In this document: one piece after another, positions 55,137-64,000 of the stretch
How the letters are laid out: each line of letters begins with the position of its first letter
Numbering within the stretch: the first letter of the stretch is position 1
Source of the DNA: Phytophthora sp. 'mugwort'
Lineage: Eukaryota > Oomycota > Peronosporomycetes > Peronosporales > Peronosporaceae
Direction: 5' to 3'
DNA: 64,000 bases
NCBI GenBank assembly: GCA_033558025.1
Contig: JAUCEF010000013.1
Coordinates: 55,001-119,000, forward strand
The notes under the pieces: model-generated
The model's input: only the letters and a program-made list of their open reading frames with translations
Databases searched by the model: none
What the model was told of the DNA's origin: nothing
Program-made: the position numbers and the translations under genes

Positions 55137-56230
55137 ATGGATCTCGAGTCGAGATTCTCGACAACGATTGCAATGGCGATTCATGGTATGACAACTCAAA
55201 CTTCGACATTATCTAGTATCGCTGGGACGACGACTCACTCTTTAATAGTATCAACGACTTTGAGGAGATCTTTGATGAGGTTTTTGGTGATGCCGACAGC
55301 GACTGGATTGATGACATTACAGAGGAAGGCGAAGTACTTTGCTTGGCGACAGCATCTACGGAGCTAAACACCAGAGACTGCATCTACGCTCGCCAGCGTC
55401 TTGTTTGGTCCGAGCATGTTCAAAAACTACGACGTGAAAAATGTTCAACCGAATATACTGAATGGACGAGAGCTCTTTCGAGCACATGGTTGCACTGCTA
55501 CGACACAATCTTTGCGTTAACGGTGTCGCGTCTACGAGGAGGACTGGCGCAACGCCGATTTCAGAAGAAGTTGTACTGCACTGCACATTCCGGTACATCG
55601 CTAGTGGGCCTACCTGGATGTGCGTGACGTAGCTCACATAAGTGTGGCTTCATTTATCGGTGCTTGCATAAGGGCATTCCTGCGATAGTGCGACGCTCTG
55701 AGCTGCAAATTAAACTTCCTTCCAATGAGATCGAAATCGACCGTGCGGCTGCAGAATTCATGAGGGAAAGCACGGAAGGATACTGGATGGCTGCGTTGGT
55801 TGCGTTGACGGGATGCTTGTCAAAATTGGCACACCTTCGCGTAAGGAGCGGACAATGTACGAGCGTAGTTTTCAGGGCGCTATCATCACATGGGCTTGAA
55901 CATTCAACGGCTTGTGATCATTCATTCAGCTTCATTTATTTTGCAGTTGTGTCGCCAGGCAGATCAAGTGATTATGGGCGTTCAAACGGACCAAATTGGC
56001 CGCTTTTGCGAATAGCTTCCTCCCAATAGGTATTTAATTGGTGACAGAGGGTATCCCCGATCGGAGCACGTGCTAAGTCCATTTGGGGGGGGCATAAAAA
56101 ACTCAACATTGCACACGACAGTTACGACTTTTACATCATCCAACTGCAGATTAGATCGAGCATGCGAGACCTACACTAAGAAACTCGACGTAATAAACTT
56201 CCTAGTAGCCAACGATATGACCTCCAATAA
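55137..56230 (+). pseudogene. PIF/Harbinger-like transposase, degenerate
   Basis: Plus-strand frames give an acidic start NSINDFEEIFDEVFGDADSD (about 55240-55300), then RQRLVWSEHVQKLRRE, then YLDVRDVAHISVASF (about 55610-55655) and IDRAAAEFMRESTEGYW, then YHHMGLNIQRLVIIH and YLIGDRGYPRSEHVLSPFGG (about 56030-56090). The D of GDRGYP is the second catalytic Asp of DDE_4 transposases, and YHHMGLN follows the first. The final Glu-containing helix is recognisable only as fragments. The frame changes at least five times. A G tract of 8 bases lies at 56085-56092. Confidence 0.65.
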
Positions 56231-56236
56231 TATTAC

Positions 56237-57515
56237 ATGCTATCCAATAAGTTCTACAGTCATCTTGTGCCCAAGAAGCGTGAAAACAAACGGGGGCGAG
56301 TCTACAAGTGCATTTTGGACAGGACGCACATTGAAGCCATAGCTGCGTTGGCTTCTACTCCCAGCCTGAAGTCCGAACGCAAGAACGGCTGTGGAACAAC
56401 AATTTCTTCTGGTGGTGGAGAGGGACTCGTGCAGTGGGTTAACTCACTGCGTGGAAAGGGTGTCCCAGTCTCATGACGATACTGCAGCTGCAAGCACAGG
56501 AGGTAGCTCGCGATGACGGCGTTCCCGACGGTATACTTGAGGGGATCTGAAGCTGACAGCACGGTTTCCTTTCTCGCTGCGGTCTACACTGCGCGCCAAG
56601 ACACTACAATGACAAAAGCCACCTGCAGCAGTGGAGCAACCAGCTCGTGAATTTGGGCAGACGTGGAAAAGGTAAGACCGGGCTTGGCGTTGACAAGATT
56701 TTCAACGCCGATTAAAGTAGAATCTGCTTTGTGTACTTAGGACGACCATCGAAAAAAACGGCAGATACCCATATGGATACGACGCGGAGGAAAGACAGAG
56801 CGCTTTCACGTAAGTGTTTCTCGGTGAATCAAACCGCAAGCAGTATGATACCTTCTTCGTGATGAAGGCAAACCCTTCCAAAATACCCGAGAAGGCTGCC
56901 TATAACTAGTGGCTCATCATTGCTTTAATGACACGCTCTGGAGGGAAAAGAAGGTTGTTCAAACCGAGCTGGGTATGCGAAATATACGATAATATCTCGG
57001 CCTGGCGGAATACGGATCTCCCTGTCGCAGTTTTGGATTACCACTTCGTCAGCAGAGACGAGACAGCATCCTCTGAAATGACTTTCGGCCCGTTGAACCG
57101 ATGAGGTAAAACAGCACACATAACTGTTGAACATTCATCTGATTAACTTGCCGCGTGGTTTGACCTCTGTGTGTCAGTCAGCTGACATTTACAAGGGTTC
57201 CGACCTCTTAAGCAGCGTCTGCGAAAGAATTGGGTGCAACATCCGTCTCCTCAATTTGCGAGCATACAATCAAAGCGCAAAATTTAAGCCTTCAGCGCCG
57301 ACAAGAACAGAAGCACTGCGTTGGGGCACAGCACCGTGGCAGGAGCTGGCTGACCAGGTTGCTATCGGTGGTTCTACAGAAAAAGCGATGGAGCAGCCGA
57401 CCCCGAGAACATCATCGTAGAACAACTGGAGGGTTTTGAAGCGATTGAGGAGACCATTAGTAACGCTGACGATTTTGTCGATCATTTCATCGACGAGACA
57501 CCAGGAGAGCAGTAA
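56237..57515 (+). pseudogene. Second pogo-like transposase, degenerate
   Basis: The opening frame (56237-56476) reads HIEAIAALASTPSLKSERKN and EGLVQWVNSLRGKGVPVS, a pogo helix-turn-helix region. Broken frames then give FGADVEKL-like text, TVFLGESNRKQYDTFFVMKA and WRNTDLPVAVLDYHFVSRD (about 57000-57060). VEQLEGFEAIEETISNADDF then forms an acidic tail ending at 57515. It lies on the plus strand directly behind a Harbinger remnant. Catalytic boxes are mostly lost. Confidence 0.55.
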
Positions 57516-58753
57516 TGCATCAGTAAATCGATTAGCATTTTGTATACGGGTAAAGAATGGATTCATGCTGTCGATAAGTTTTCGATATCACATCCGACTT
57601 CGCATGTTTTTGTACGTTCTGCGTGATGTGCCAGCAAATCAAAATAGTGATATTTAGCAACTCCCTCTATTTAAAGAACGCGCTTTAGAAAGCGGCGCCA
57701 CGAAACATCATCTGCCCTGCGTTTGGACGTACAATAAAAGACAATCTAGGAGGATCCACTACTGTGATCTGAGATTCCAACGGTAAGCGTGGGATACTTA
57801 TGTTTAACGAGGCTGTGGGCGCTCTCTAAATGCATAACACTAGTAGATTTGGGCTCAGTTGACAGCGACGTATCGTTCAATGAGCTGCATGTATGCTTGT
57901 CACTTTAGGGACAGCGCATGGTTCCAGCTCGCTACATCACCCTCAACTATTGCGTCACGAAACGTAGAGAGGCACGAGTGCGAGAGGGACCACCGCGGGC
58001 CGTACATTTGACGTCTTCAAATCTCGATCGCCGGTGCCAGCCCAGCAGGTCTGTGCTTTTGGTTATATGCTTTGATATTATTTTGATTTTGTTGAGCTCT
58101 GGTGCGATCATCCCTTATTTCACGAAACCCAAAAGCGTACACAAGATTGTGCCGTCATTGACGGAGTGTTTTCATGTTTAGCATCGATGTATCGCTTCAT
58201 CGCGAGTCAATTTAGGATCAACAGAAAAAGCACATTTGCATCCATCACGTGCTGCCCTTTATCAAAGCCAATATCGAAGTTGTCTTTTTGACCTCGCAAG
58301 TTCTTGTATCACACGTGACATGTATTTGAGCAATTGTCGCAGCGCTTTGACGTATATTAGGTCATTTGCGCTGCATTTTGTTCCAAGCTGAAGACAAGTC
58401 GTCCTCGCTATGGTCGACGTAATTGATGGTGCAATGCAATATATCGTTCTCCTGTCGTAGATCAAGGGATATGCGCTTTAAAATTCTTATACGTGAGCTC
58501 AACATCCGTTCTCCGCAGCTCTTATCAATGACGGTTTCAACGACGCCAAACGTTTCGCTCTATAATGGAGACGAACTGCTGTTACAGCGAAACGTGTCAT
58601 TGTTTCAGTATGGACGCCTATATAGTGATGATTCCCAATTAGCCTGATCCACACTACAAGTGTCTGCAAGCGTTCAGTATGCAAATCCACACTAAACGCG
58701 CCACCATGTGACGACTCCTAGTCTCTCTTCCATCCATTTCTTTCGCTTATCCC
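57516..58753. other. Spacer with no recognised gene
   Basis: Short frames only. A minus-strand frame at 58690-58499 (VVWIRLIGNHHYIGVHTETM) looks protein-like but no family was recognised. Confidence 0.35.
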
Positions 58754-58951
58754 GTGCACTATTTATCACATTTTAAAACACAAGACAAAGTAGACAATGC
58801 CTCTCTGATGATGAGTACTTGCTGCAGCTGTGGAAAAGATGCTACTCAAGTTTTACACACCTGTGACGTTTGCGGCAATCGAAACCATGTTTTGCGCCGT
58901 TGCTGTCGGAGGAAAACGAGGCCGTCGCGTTCGCTGACAACACAATTCTAA
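58754..58951 (+). pseudogene. Cys-rich zinc-finger-like fragment
   Basis: The frame contains STCCSCGKDATQVLHTCDVC followed by GNRNHVLRRCC, two CxxC pairs with His and Cys further on. This is a plausible C4 or C3H-type metal site as found in transposase tails. The rest of the protein is absent and no family could be named. Confidence 0.3.
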
Positions 58952-59839
58952 GCAAGAGCGTGAAGACACCCTTCACAACCTGCAATCAAGTCCAACAGGA
59001 TCCTCATCCTGAATAGCGATGAAAACTCGGCTCGAACTCCGGACAGCGACGAACTTGCGGTCGAAACTCTGGTCAGCGAATAAAAATCGGTCGTCTATGG
59101 CGGGATAAGTAGTCGTGGCGACAAGCGAAAGCGATCCACGCAGGTCTACAACACCCTCACTGATCGTACTCGAGATCTCGTTACATGAAAAAAAACTGTG
59201 CGATGCTGATGGAAGCGCTCCATCTCTAAAGTCATCGCGGCATACTCTGCTATTTTCCGGGGCAACGACAACGTGATATACAAAGGTAAGACATTGGTGG
59301 AAGAAACGTTTGGTCATCATAGCGGAGGACGGCTCGCCGCAACGAGCTCTGCCAAAATCGGTTGTAAAAGGTGCATTCGGATAAAAAAGCGCATGCGACT
59401 TAAAGCATTTCCGGGCGTGGGCCTAAGAGAGATCCATTGGTTGAATTGGTCCACAGCTTCCTCTTGTGCGAATTCTGTAGACTTCGTAAGGCGGGGGTGA
59501 AGTTGTCACGCAAGCTGTTGTGTAAAATTGCTCGTGAAGCGTTCGATCTTGCTGAGCCAGACACCCCTTTCCATGCGGCCGATATAGAGGCCGATAAGAC
59601 GACAAAGGTGTTGCTGCACGGGATATCTCTGGATCCAGCACTTTTGCGAACATTTTAATGTTGGCTCAAGACGACAATGTGGAAACCTGAGTACAGTCCC
59701 GAAAAGCAGAACGAAATGAAGCGCTATGTTGCTGCTCATCAGGGGTAACTCAAGCAGAAATTCGATTCCAGTGAACTAGAGGCCGATATCGGTTTTAACA
59801 TGGAAGAATCTCATTTCGTCTTTAAACATCGATAACGGC
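58952..59839. other. Spacer with degraded coding-like text
   Basis: A plus-strand frame at 59437-59658 reads KLSRKLLCKIAREAFDLAEP and DTPFHAADIEADKTTKVLL and may be part of an element, but no family was recognised. A short imperfect tandem duplication occurs at about 59035-59085 (TCGAACTCCGGACAGCGA and TCGAAACTCTGGTCAGCGA). Confidence 0.35.
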
Positions 59840-60690
59840 CAAGGGTAACGACTCGGTAGATGAGTATGTCACCGTCATTGCGGAGGAGTGCTGGCGATTT
59901 GGAGCAGTACTCTACTTCCACGCCATATGGCGATGGAGGGTACAGTATTATAATGATATGAACAATGTCTCTGCCCAGCATCATACGCGGGAACTAACCA
60001 ACCGACTCCGGCTCGGATATGACACTATTCACAAGCACATTAACGCCCACAGCAACCAGAAGCACTGGCCACTGCGGCGGCAGTCGTCGCCACAGGTACT
60101 GCGCGACGACGGTGACCTCCCACAGCAGACTGACGGGACTAGCGGATGCAGATACTTACTCTTCTTTGACGGGGGGGGGGGGGGGGCGAGGGAATCCTGG
60201 TCCTGGTCCTGGTGGTGCATGAGCAGCGGTGGTACGACTCGCGGACGAGGACGGGCCGTACCGAACAATATGGGCGGATAGCATGTCTTACGCGACGGCG
60301 AAGACCACCAATAATTTGGCCGAGAATAAAAGGCTCTACATGGGACTAACCGCGTGTGCCCAGTTTGGGTTTTTGCCGGTTCACGTTGTTGGCGATAGCG
60401 GGATGATCATACGTCAACACCGTATCCGACACCCGCCTAAAGCGGCACATTTGAAGACGATATATTGGACATGTAGACGACAGAGAGCGAAGATCCTGGT
60501 GTTATCGTGGCATCATCACCTTCGTGAATTCAACAAGATGGCAGATTGGCTAGCGAACCAAGCAACGGACTTAAAGAAGAGTAGGCAAGTGTGCATCGAG
60601 ACTAGAGGCGATATACCTGAAAGGCGATATACCTGGGGCCGGCTGACGGAGCTGGAAGGCGGTGACGTGGTCACTGGATATTAGAACATG
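59840..60690 (+). pseudogene. C-terminal RNase H domain of a LINE-type retroelement
   Basis: The upstream frame (59958 onward) reads HTRELTNRLRLGYDTIHKHI and ends YLLFFDGG, the first catalytic Asp of an RNase H. A 16-base G tract then shifts the frame. The normal frame GRGNPGPGPGGA resumes in another phase, and from 60229 TAKTTNNLAENKRLYMGLTA (catalytic Glu), HVVGDSGMIIRQHR (catalytic Asp) and HHLREFNKMADWLANQA (last Asp) complete the domain. Phytophthora LINEs carry such an RNase H at the C-terminus. Apart from the slipped G tract this domain keeps all catalytic residues. Confidence 0.7.
60171..60186 (+). repeat. 16-base G homopolymer
   Basis: The tract lies directly behind the FFDG codons of the LINE RNase H domain and changes the reading frame. 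Confidence 0.95.
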
Positions 60691-61626
60691 GACTAGCATC
60701 CCAGGATGGGGACGCTAACCTCGGTATTTAGGGAGCGAGGGGAGGAGATCGCGGAAGAAGCCACGAAGCCCCGCGGAATCCTCACCTGACTGCTGATAAA
60801 GAGGCAGCTGGCAGAACGGACATAGGAAGTCGTTAGCAGAAACACTAAATGACATCAATGTACCTAGCTGAGAAACAAAACGAAACATTGGTAACGGGAA
60901 GAAGCTTGGGTATAAGGGAGCCCAATCTGTCCGTTACCACGATGGGGTTAGCGGAGGTGAATTCAAGACCCTAGTTATGAAGACTCGAGGTGGCGAGAGT
61001 GCTCGAATTAAGCCCCCCATGCGTATTTTCCAGAATGAAGACTGCAGTACCGCATCCGAGGCGTCGCCAAGGTGCCTGGAGTATCATATTGCTCAGGTCG
61101 TAACGGTTGATGGATCAGCGTGTGTTTGGTGAGTGGTTTGCCGACAATACGTGCAATCGAAAGAGCCCAAACGGCAGGTCATTTATATGGACAACGCTGT
61201 AGGACACAAGATCGACGCATAAAAAAACATTTTGGAGTCGGAAGACACGAGGTGGGATTTCTGCGGTCTCACGCAACCCGTCCCTGCAGCCTGCCGACTC
61301 ATTCATCATTAAACCAACACGGATATCGGGCGTGTAGAATAGGATAGAGAAAATAGTTGTCTGTCCCGTGATAAATGCTCCTCAAAGACAAACAAGCCGT
61401 AAAGCATACTAGAAAGCTGAAAATATTTGAAAGGGATTTCATCTAAAGTTCGCGTTTGAGTGCGCCAGGGCTGCCCGCCAGCGCGAAGATATGAAAAGAA
61501 AGATGAATTATCCTCGAAAAGGATATGATCCAGTGCAGGTTGGCTAAGTGTTTAAACGGTCGATGAGATATGTCTCAATTCTTAGCACCACTTCGTGATA
61601 CATCCTGAGAACTTTATCTGTTTGTT
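60691..61626. other. Spacer with no recognised gene
   Basis: No gene or clear repeat was seen. The first part may be the 3' region of the LINE-type element. Confidence 0.35.
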
Positions 61627-62018
61627 TTGTTTTTAGGAGTAGTAGATGCATGCAGTCTACCAGAATGTAACGATACAAAATCCAAACTACATTATGTTCG
61701 AGCTGATCTTGATGATATTGGTTCTGAAATGGTCACTAAATTGATGATATCCATCCACAACACGTCAGCCGTGATAGTCTCATTTAGTGCTGATGCGCAA
61801 TTAGTGTGGGTAGCTTGAACCCACACTTTTCATGCCCAAGCGCTTTGAGATTCGAGAGCGCAAATCCTGTGGACCAGACTAACTACACGTTTTGGTGTAG
61901 TTACACAAATGCAAACTCTTCCGCTTTATTGTCGCTTCGCTTGGTACAAAGTAGTGGTTTCACGCTCGCTTACAATGGTGGTGTATTTTATTCATTCGCC
62001 GCAAAACTGCCCTTTTGA
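61627..62018 (+). pseudogene. Exon-like remnant of an unknown gene
   Basis: A pyrimidine-rich stretch ending TTTGTTTTGTTTTTAG at about 61637 looks like a splice acceptor. It is followed by an open stretch reading GVVDACSLPECNDTKSKLHY and MISIHNTSAVIVSFSADAQL up to 61815. The neighbouring frame then continues SCPSALRFESANPVDQTNYT and ALLSLRLVQSSGFTLAYNGG to 62018. The two parts read as one Cys-containing, beta-rich protein separated by a frame change. No family was recognised. It may be a broken host exon, possibly of a secreted or extracellular domain. Confidence 0.3.
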
Positions 62019-62610
62019 TGCTTGTCGTCCATTTTACGTGAGTGCACCTTTTTAACAATAGCCTTCGCCTCTTCTTACGTTAGTGATATGATTCACTCCC
62101 TACATGTACAATCTTTAACCCCCTCCAAACCGGAGATCAAAAGGTAAACTTAACCTAATTTGACTTGACGTTGTATGAACGGGTAGGGATCTGAACAGGG
62201 ATTTGGGTTATTGTGTTAGAGCTGTGCTAAAGTTGCCTTAATCTGCATACCCCGCATATTCCATCCGCGGTTATGTTGCATACTGCAGCGTATCGCAGAA
62301 AGTAACGGAACAGTCACTGACAGCCTGTGAATAGAACCAGCACGTCCCAAAATCCTCATTTTCAGAGAAGTTGAAATCAAAACTTCCCATGCAAATTTCA
62401 CATACGAAATTGGGGGACACCTCTACAAGGTAACGTAATCATCTGAAAGCTACAAACTTGAGTGAAAGATGAGGTTTAGGATGCACTGCAGGATGAGCAT
62501 GCGTGAAGGCATGCGAACATGCTGTACTTCAAAGTGTGTTGTAGCTACTCGAATGCACTTTGCAAAGTCCTATCCTGTTTATTCAGTTTAGCGGCAGAAT
62601 AATATGCAAC
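62019..62610. other. Spacer with no recognised gene
   Basis: No gene was seen. Short GCATGC-type palindromes occur at about 62497-62525. Confidence 0.35.
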
Positions 62611-64000
62611 TTAGTGCCTATGGATTCGTTTGAAGTCTTTTGCGCGGATTCGGAGTAGCCGGAGTACCCAGCATCGATGGAGTACCTGGTAACGCTGACT
62701 TGCCTTGACACGTACTCGAATACTTCTGTTATTCTCGACTGGGATTAGCTTTCCGTTCATCCATTCCGTATGACACATATTCCAGTACGTCATCCTCACT
62801 CCCTGGACTCATGCCGCGCACGCATGCAGAGAAAGATTGGCCACGTAGTGTTGCAGTCGCTGCAGTAGAACTTCGTTGTGGATGCTCGCTGTGTGTCGGT
62901 TCGGGAAACAAAGCAGACCTTGCACGCCCGCTGTCACGTTTCGCCTGCGATGCTTCATTTCGCGCGGTCCGTACGTGGATGCGTGGGTGCTGCCGGTCGA
63001 AAGGGGCTGTACACTGTTTGGGAAAGTTGGCACTACGCGCCAAAAGTGTTGGCTTCGTACATATCTGCCGGTTGCATCTTGCACAACTGCAGATATAATC
63101 GCTTCATATACTTCACGTGTGTAAGTGGCCGAGACTCCTTGCTCTTGTGATACGCCTTGTGAACGATGTACCCATTCACTATGGCTAGGTCAATCAAACA
63201 GCACCAACGACTTGTAGTACTTGCGAAAACGGAGGGCTCGCTGGAGTGAGTATCGTTGGAGGCGCAACTGGTCATGGACATCCCCCCATGAAGGCGTGGT
63301 AGTCCTTCACCACTCTGGGGCACGGCACTTCCACTTGGTTTGACCTGTCCTGCCTCATGGCGCTGTCAAACTCGAGGCTTTCACCAGTACAAAGAAATGT
63401 ACGGGGTGAGAAATACCACCAGCTTATCGCTTTCATGTTAGGCACCAAATTGGACGTTGCGACCTTGACGAACCACGTACAATAGAAGCCGGTCGAGTTT
63501 TCTTCTTCTCTATGACTTGTTTGCAAAAGCCGAGCCGGTTCGTCATGATAGTTCCGACGCAGCAGAAGCCCATAAGAAGCAACTGAACTGCCAGCATCAC
63601 AGATATATAAAAGCGATCAATCACCACTAGCCGTGTGCCTTGCATTCTCGCGTCACGACCGAACACTTCGAGTTGGTTTCGGACCGCAGCAGCAGGCCCT
63701 GACTTCATGTCTGGTTTGTGTGCATCGCTTGCATGCTGTTTCTTGCCGTGGTTGGATAGTTTTCCACGGTTAGGAGCAATAGTCCTTGCCGACAGCAGAC
63801 CCACGAAGTTGCACAGTTCGTGTGGTTGTATCGGCTTCATCCCTTTCAACTCGTACTGGATGTTACGTCTTGTCTTCTTCGGAAGCGCGGAATTCAGCCG
63901 TTGCTTCTTTCGATAGCGCTGGTACGCCTCGTCAACACGCTGAGGAAGCATCTCCCGGTGGTAGTCGTTTGAACACACGGCAATGTGCTGCCACAGTACC
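62611..64000 (-). pseudogene. PiggyBac-type transposase, degenerate, running off the right edge
   Basis: The minus strand reads from the window edge: PIQPHELCNFVGLLSARTIA, then abruptly GKKQHASDAHKPDMKSGPAA and RLVVIDRFYISVMLAVQLLL (about 63640-63580), with the second catalytic Asp in VIDRF. It then reads LLMGFCCVGTIMTNRLGFCK, VEVPCPRVVKDYHAFMGG, and after a one-base shift a VHDQL stretch holding the third Asp. Next come LIDLAIVNGYIVHKAYHKSK and YLQLCKMQPADMYEANTFGA. A C-terminal Cys-rich part is scrambled and the end EWMNGKLIPVENNRSIRVRV reaches 62611. Between the first two motifs about 150 residues expected in the family, including the first catalytic Asp, are missing. The start lies outside the window. 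Confidence 0.75.

Noticed and set aside
1..64000. CRISPR arrays, bacterial operons, rRNA or tRNA genes
   Set aside because: No regular repeat-spacer array, no ribosome-binding-site-led operon and no cloverleaf-like text were noticed. The gene structures are eukaryotic.

Overview
This window looks like nuclear DNA of an oomycete, most likely Phytophthora or a close relative. The evidence is the presence of eukaryotic genes with short GT-AG introns (about 53 to 79 nt), stop-to-stop distances of tens of bases between neighbouring genes, and a surrounding mass of decayed transposable elements of the families typical of Phytophthora: LINE, Ty3/Gypsy, Copia, DIRS-like, pogo/Tigger, PIF/Harbinger, Mutator-like and PiggyBac. 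No sequence search was possible, so the genus is an inference.

Layout. Positions 1-33.7 kb are gene-poor and consist of stacked, frameshifted elements: three antisense LINE copies (1-8.5 kb) with a Tigger transposase between them, a Gypsy gag region (8.8-11.1 kb), a pogo element with clear terminal inverted repeats (13.1-14.9 kb), a broken P5-type ATPase fragment (15.4-15.9 kb), a Ser/Gly-repeat fragment (16.5-17.1 kb), a 6-7 kb DIRS-like tyrosine-recombinase retrotransposon (about 17.4-24.2 kb), a Mutator-like element that appears to carry an Ulp1 protease domain (26.6-30.5 kb), two opposed Harbinger halves (30.7-32.6 kb) and a Copia scrap (32.6-33.0 kb).

Positions 33.8-52.6 kb form a compact island of intact genes: an RNase HI, a five-exon multipass membrane protein, two diverged SLC1/DAACS-type symporters in tandem, a CPBP (CAAX-type) membrane protease, an 1871-residue multidomain protein (pseudo-receiver, NDR-like alpha/beta hydrolase, IQ repeats, coiled coil, SAM, ankyrin), a TruA-like tRNA pseudouridine synthase and a tomosyn/Lgl-like WD protein with a PDZ-like insert and a C-terminal R-SNARE motif. 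Within the island genes are 35-190 bp apart in several places, and two pairs converge (symporter 2/protease and TruA/tomosyn). The giant gene and TruA diverge from a 165-bp shared upstream region. Several island genes concern membranes (transport, proteolysis, vesicle fusion), but nothing shows that they form a pathway.

Positions 52.6-64.0 kb return to mobile-element debris: an AT-rich repeat-bearing spacer, a pogo element with inverted ends, a Harbinger transposase, a second pogo transposase, a LINE RNase H domain broken by a 16-base G tract, and a PiggyBac transposase running off the right edge. The pattern fits the gene-dense/repeat-rich 'two-speed' layout known for Phytophthora genomes. 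The most interesting items are the 1871-residue multidomain protein, the PDZ-bearing tomosyn, the symporter pair without the usual ligand-binding motif, and the Ulp1-bearing Mutator-like element.
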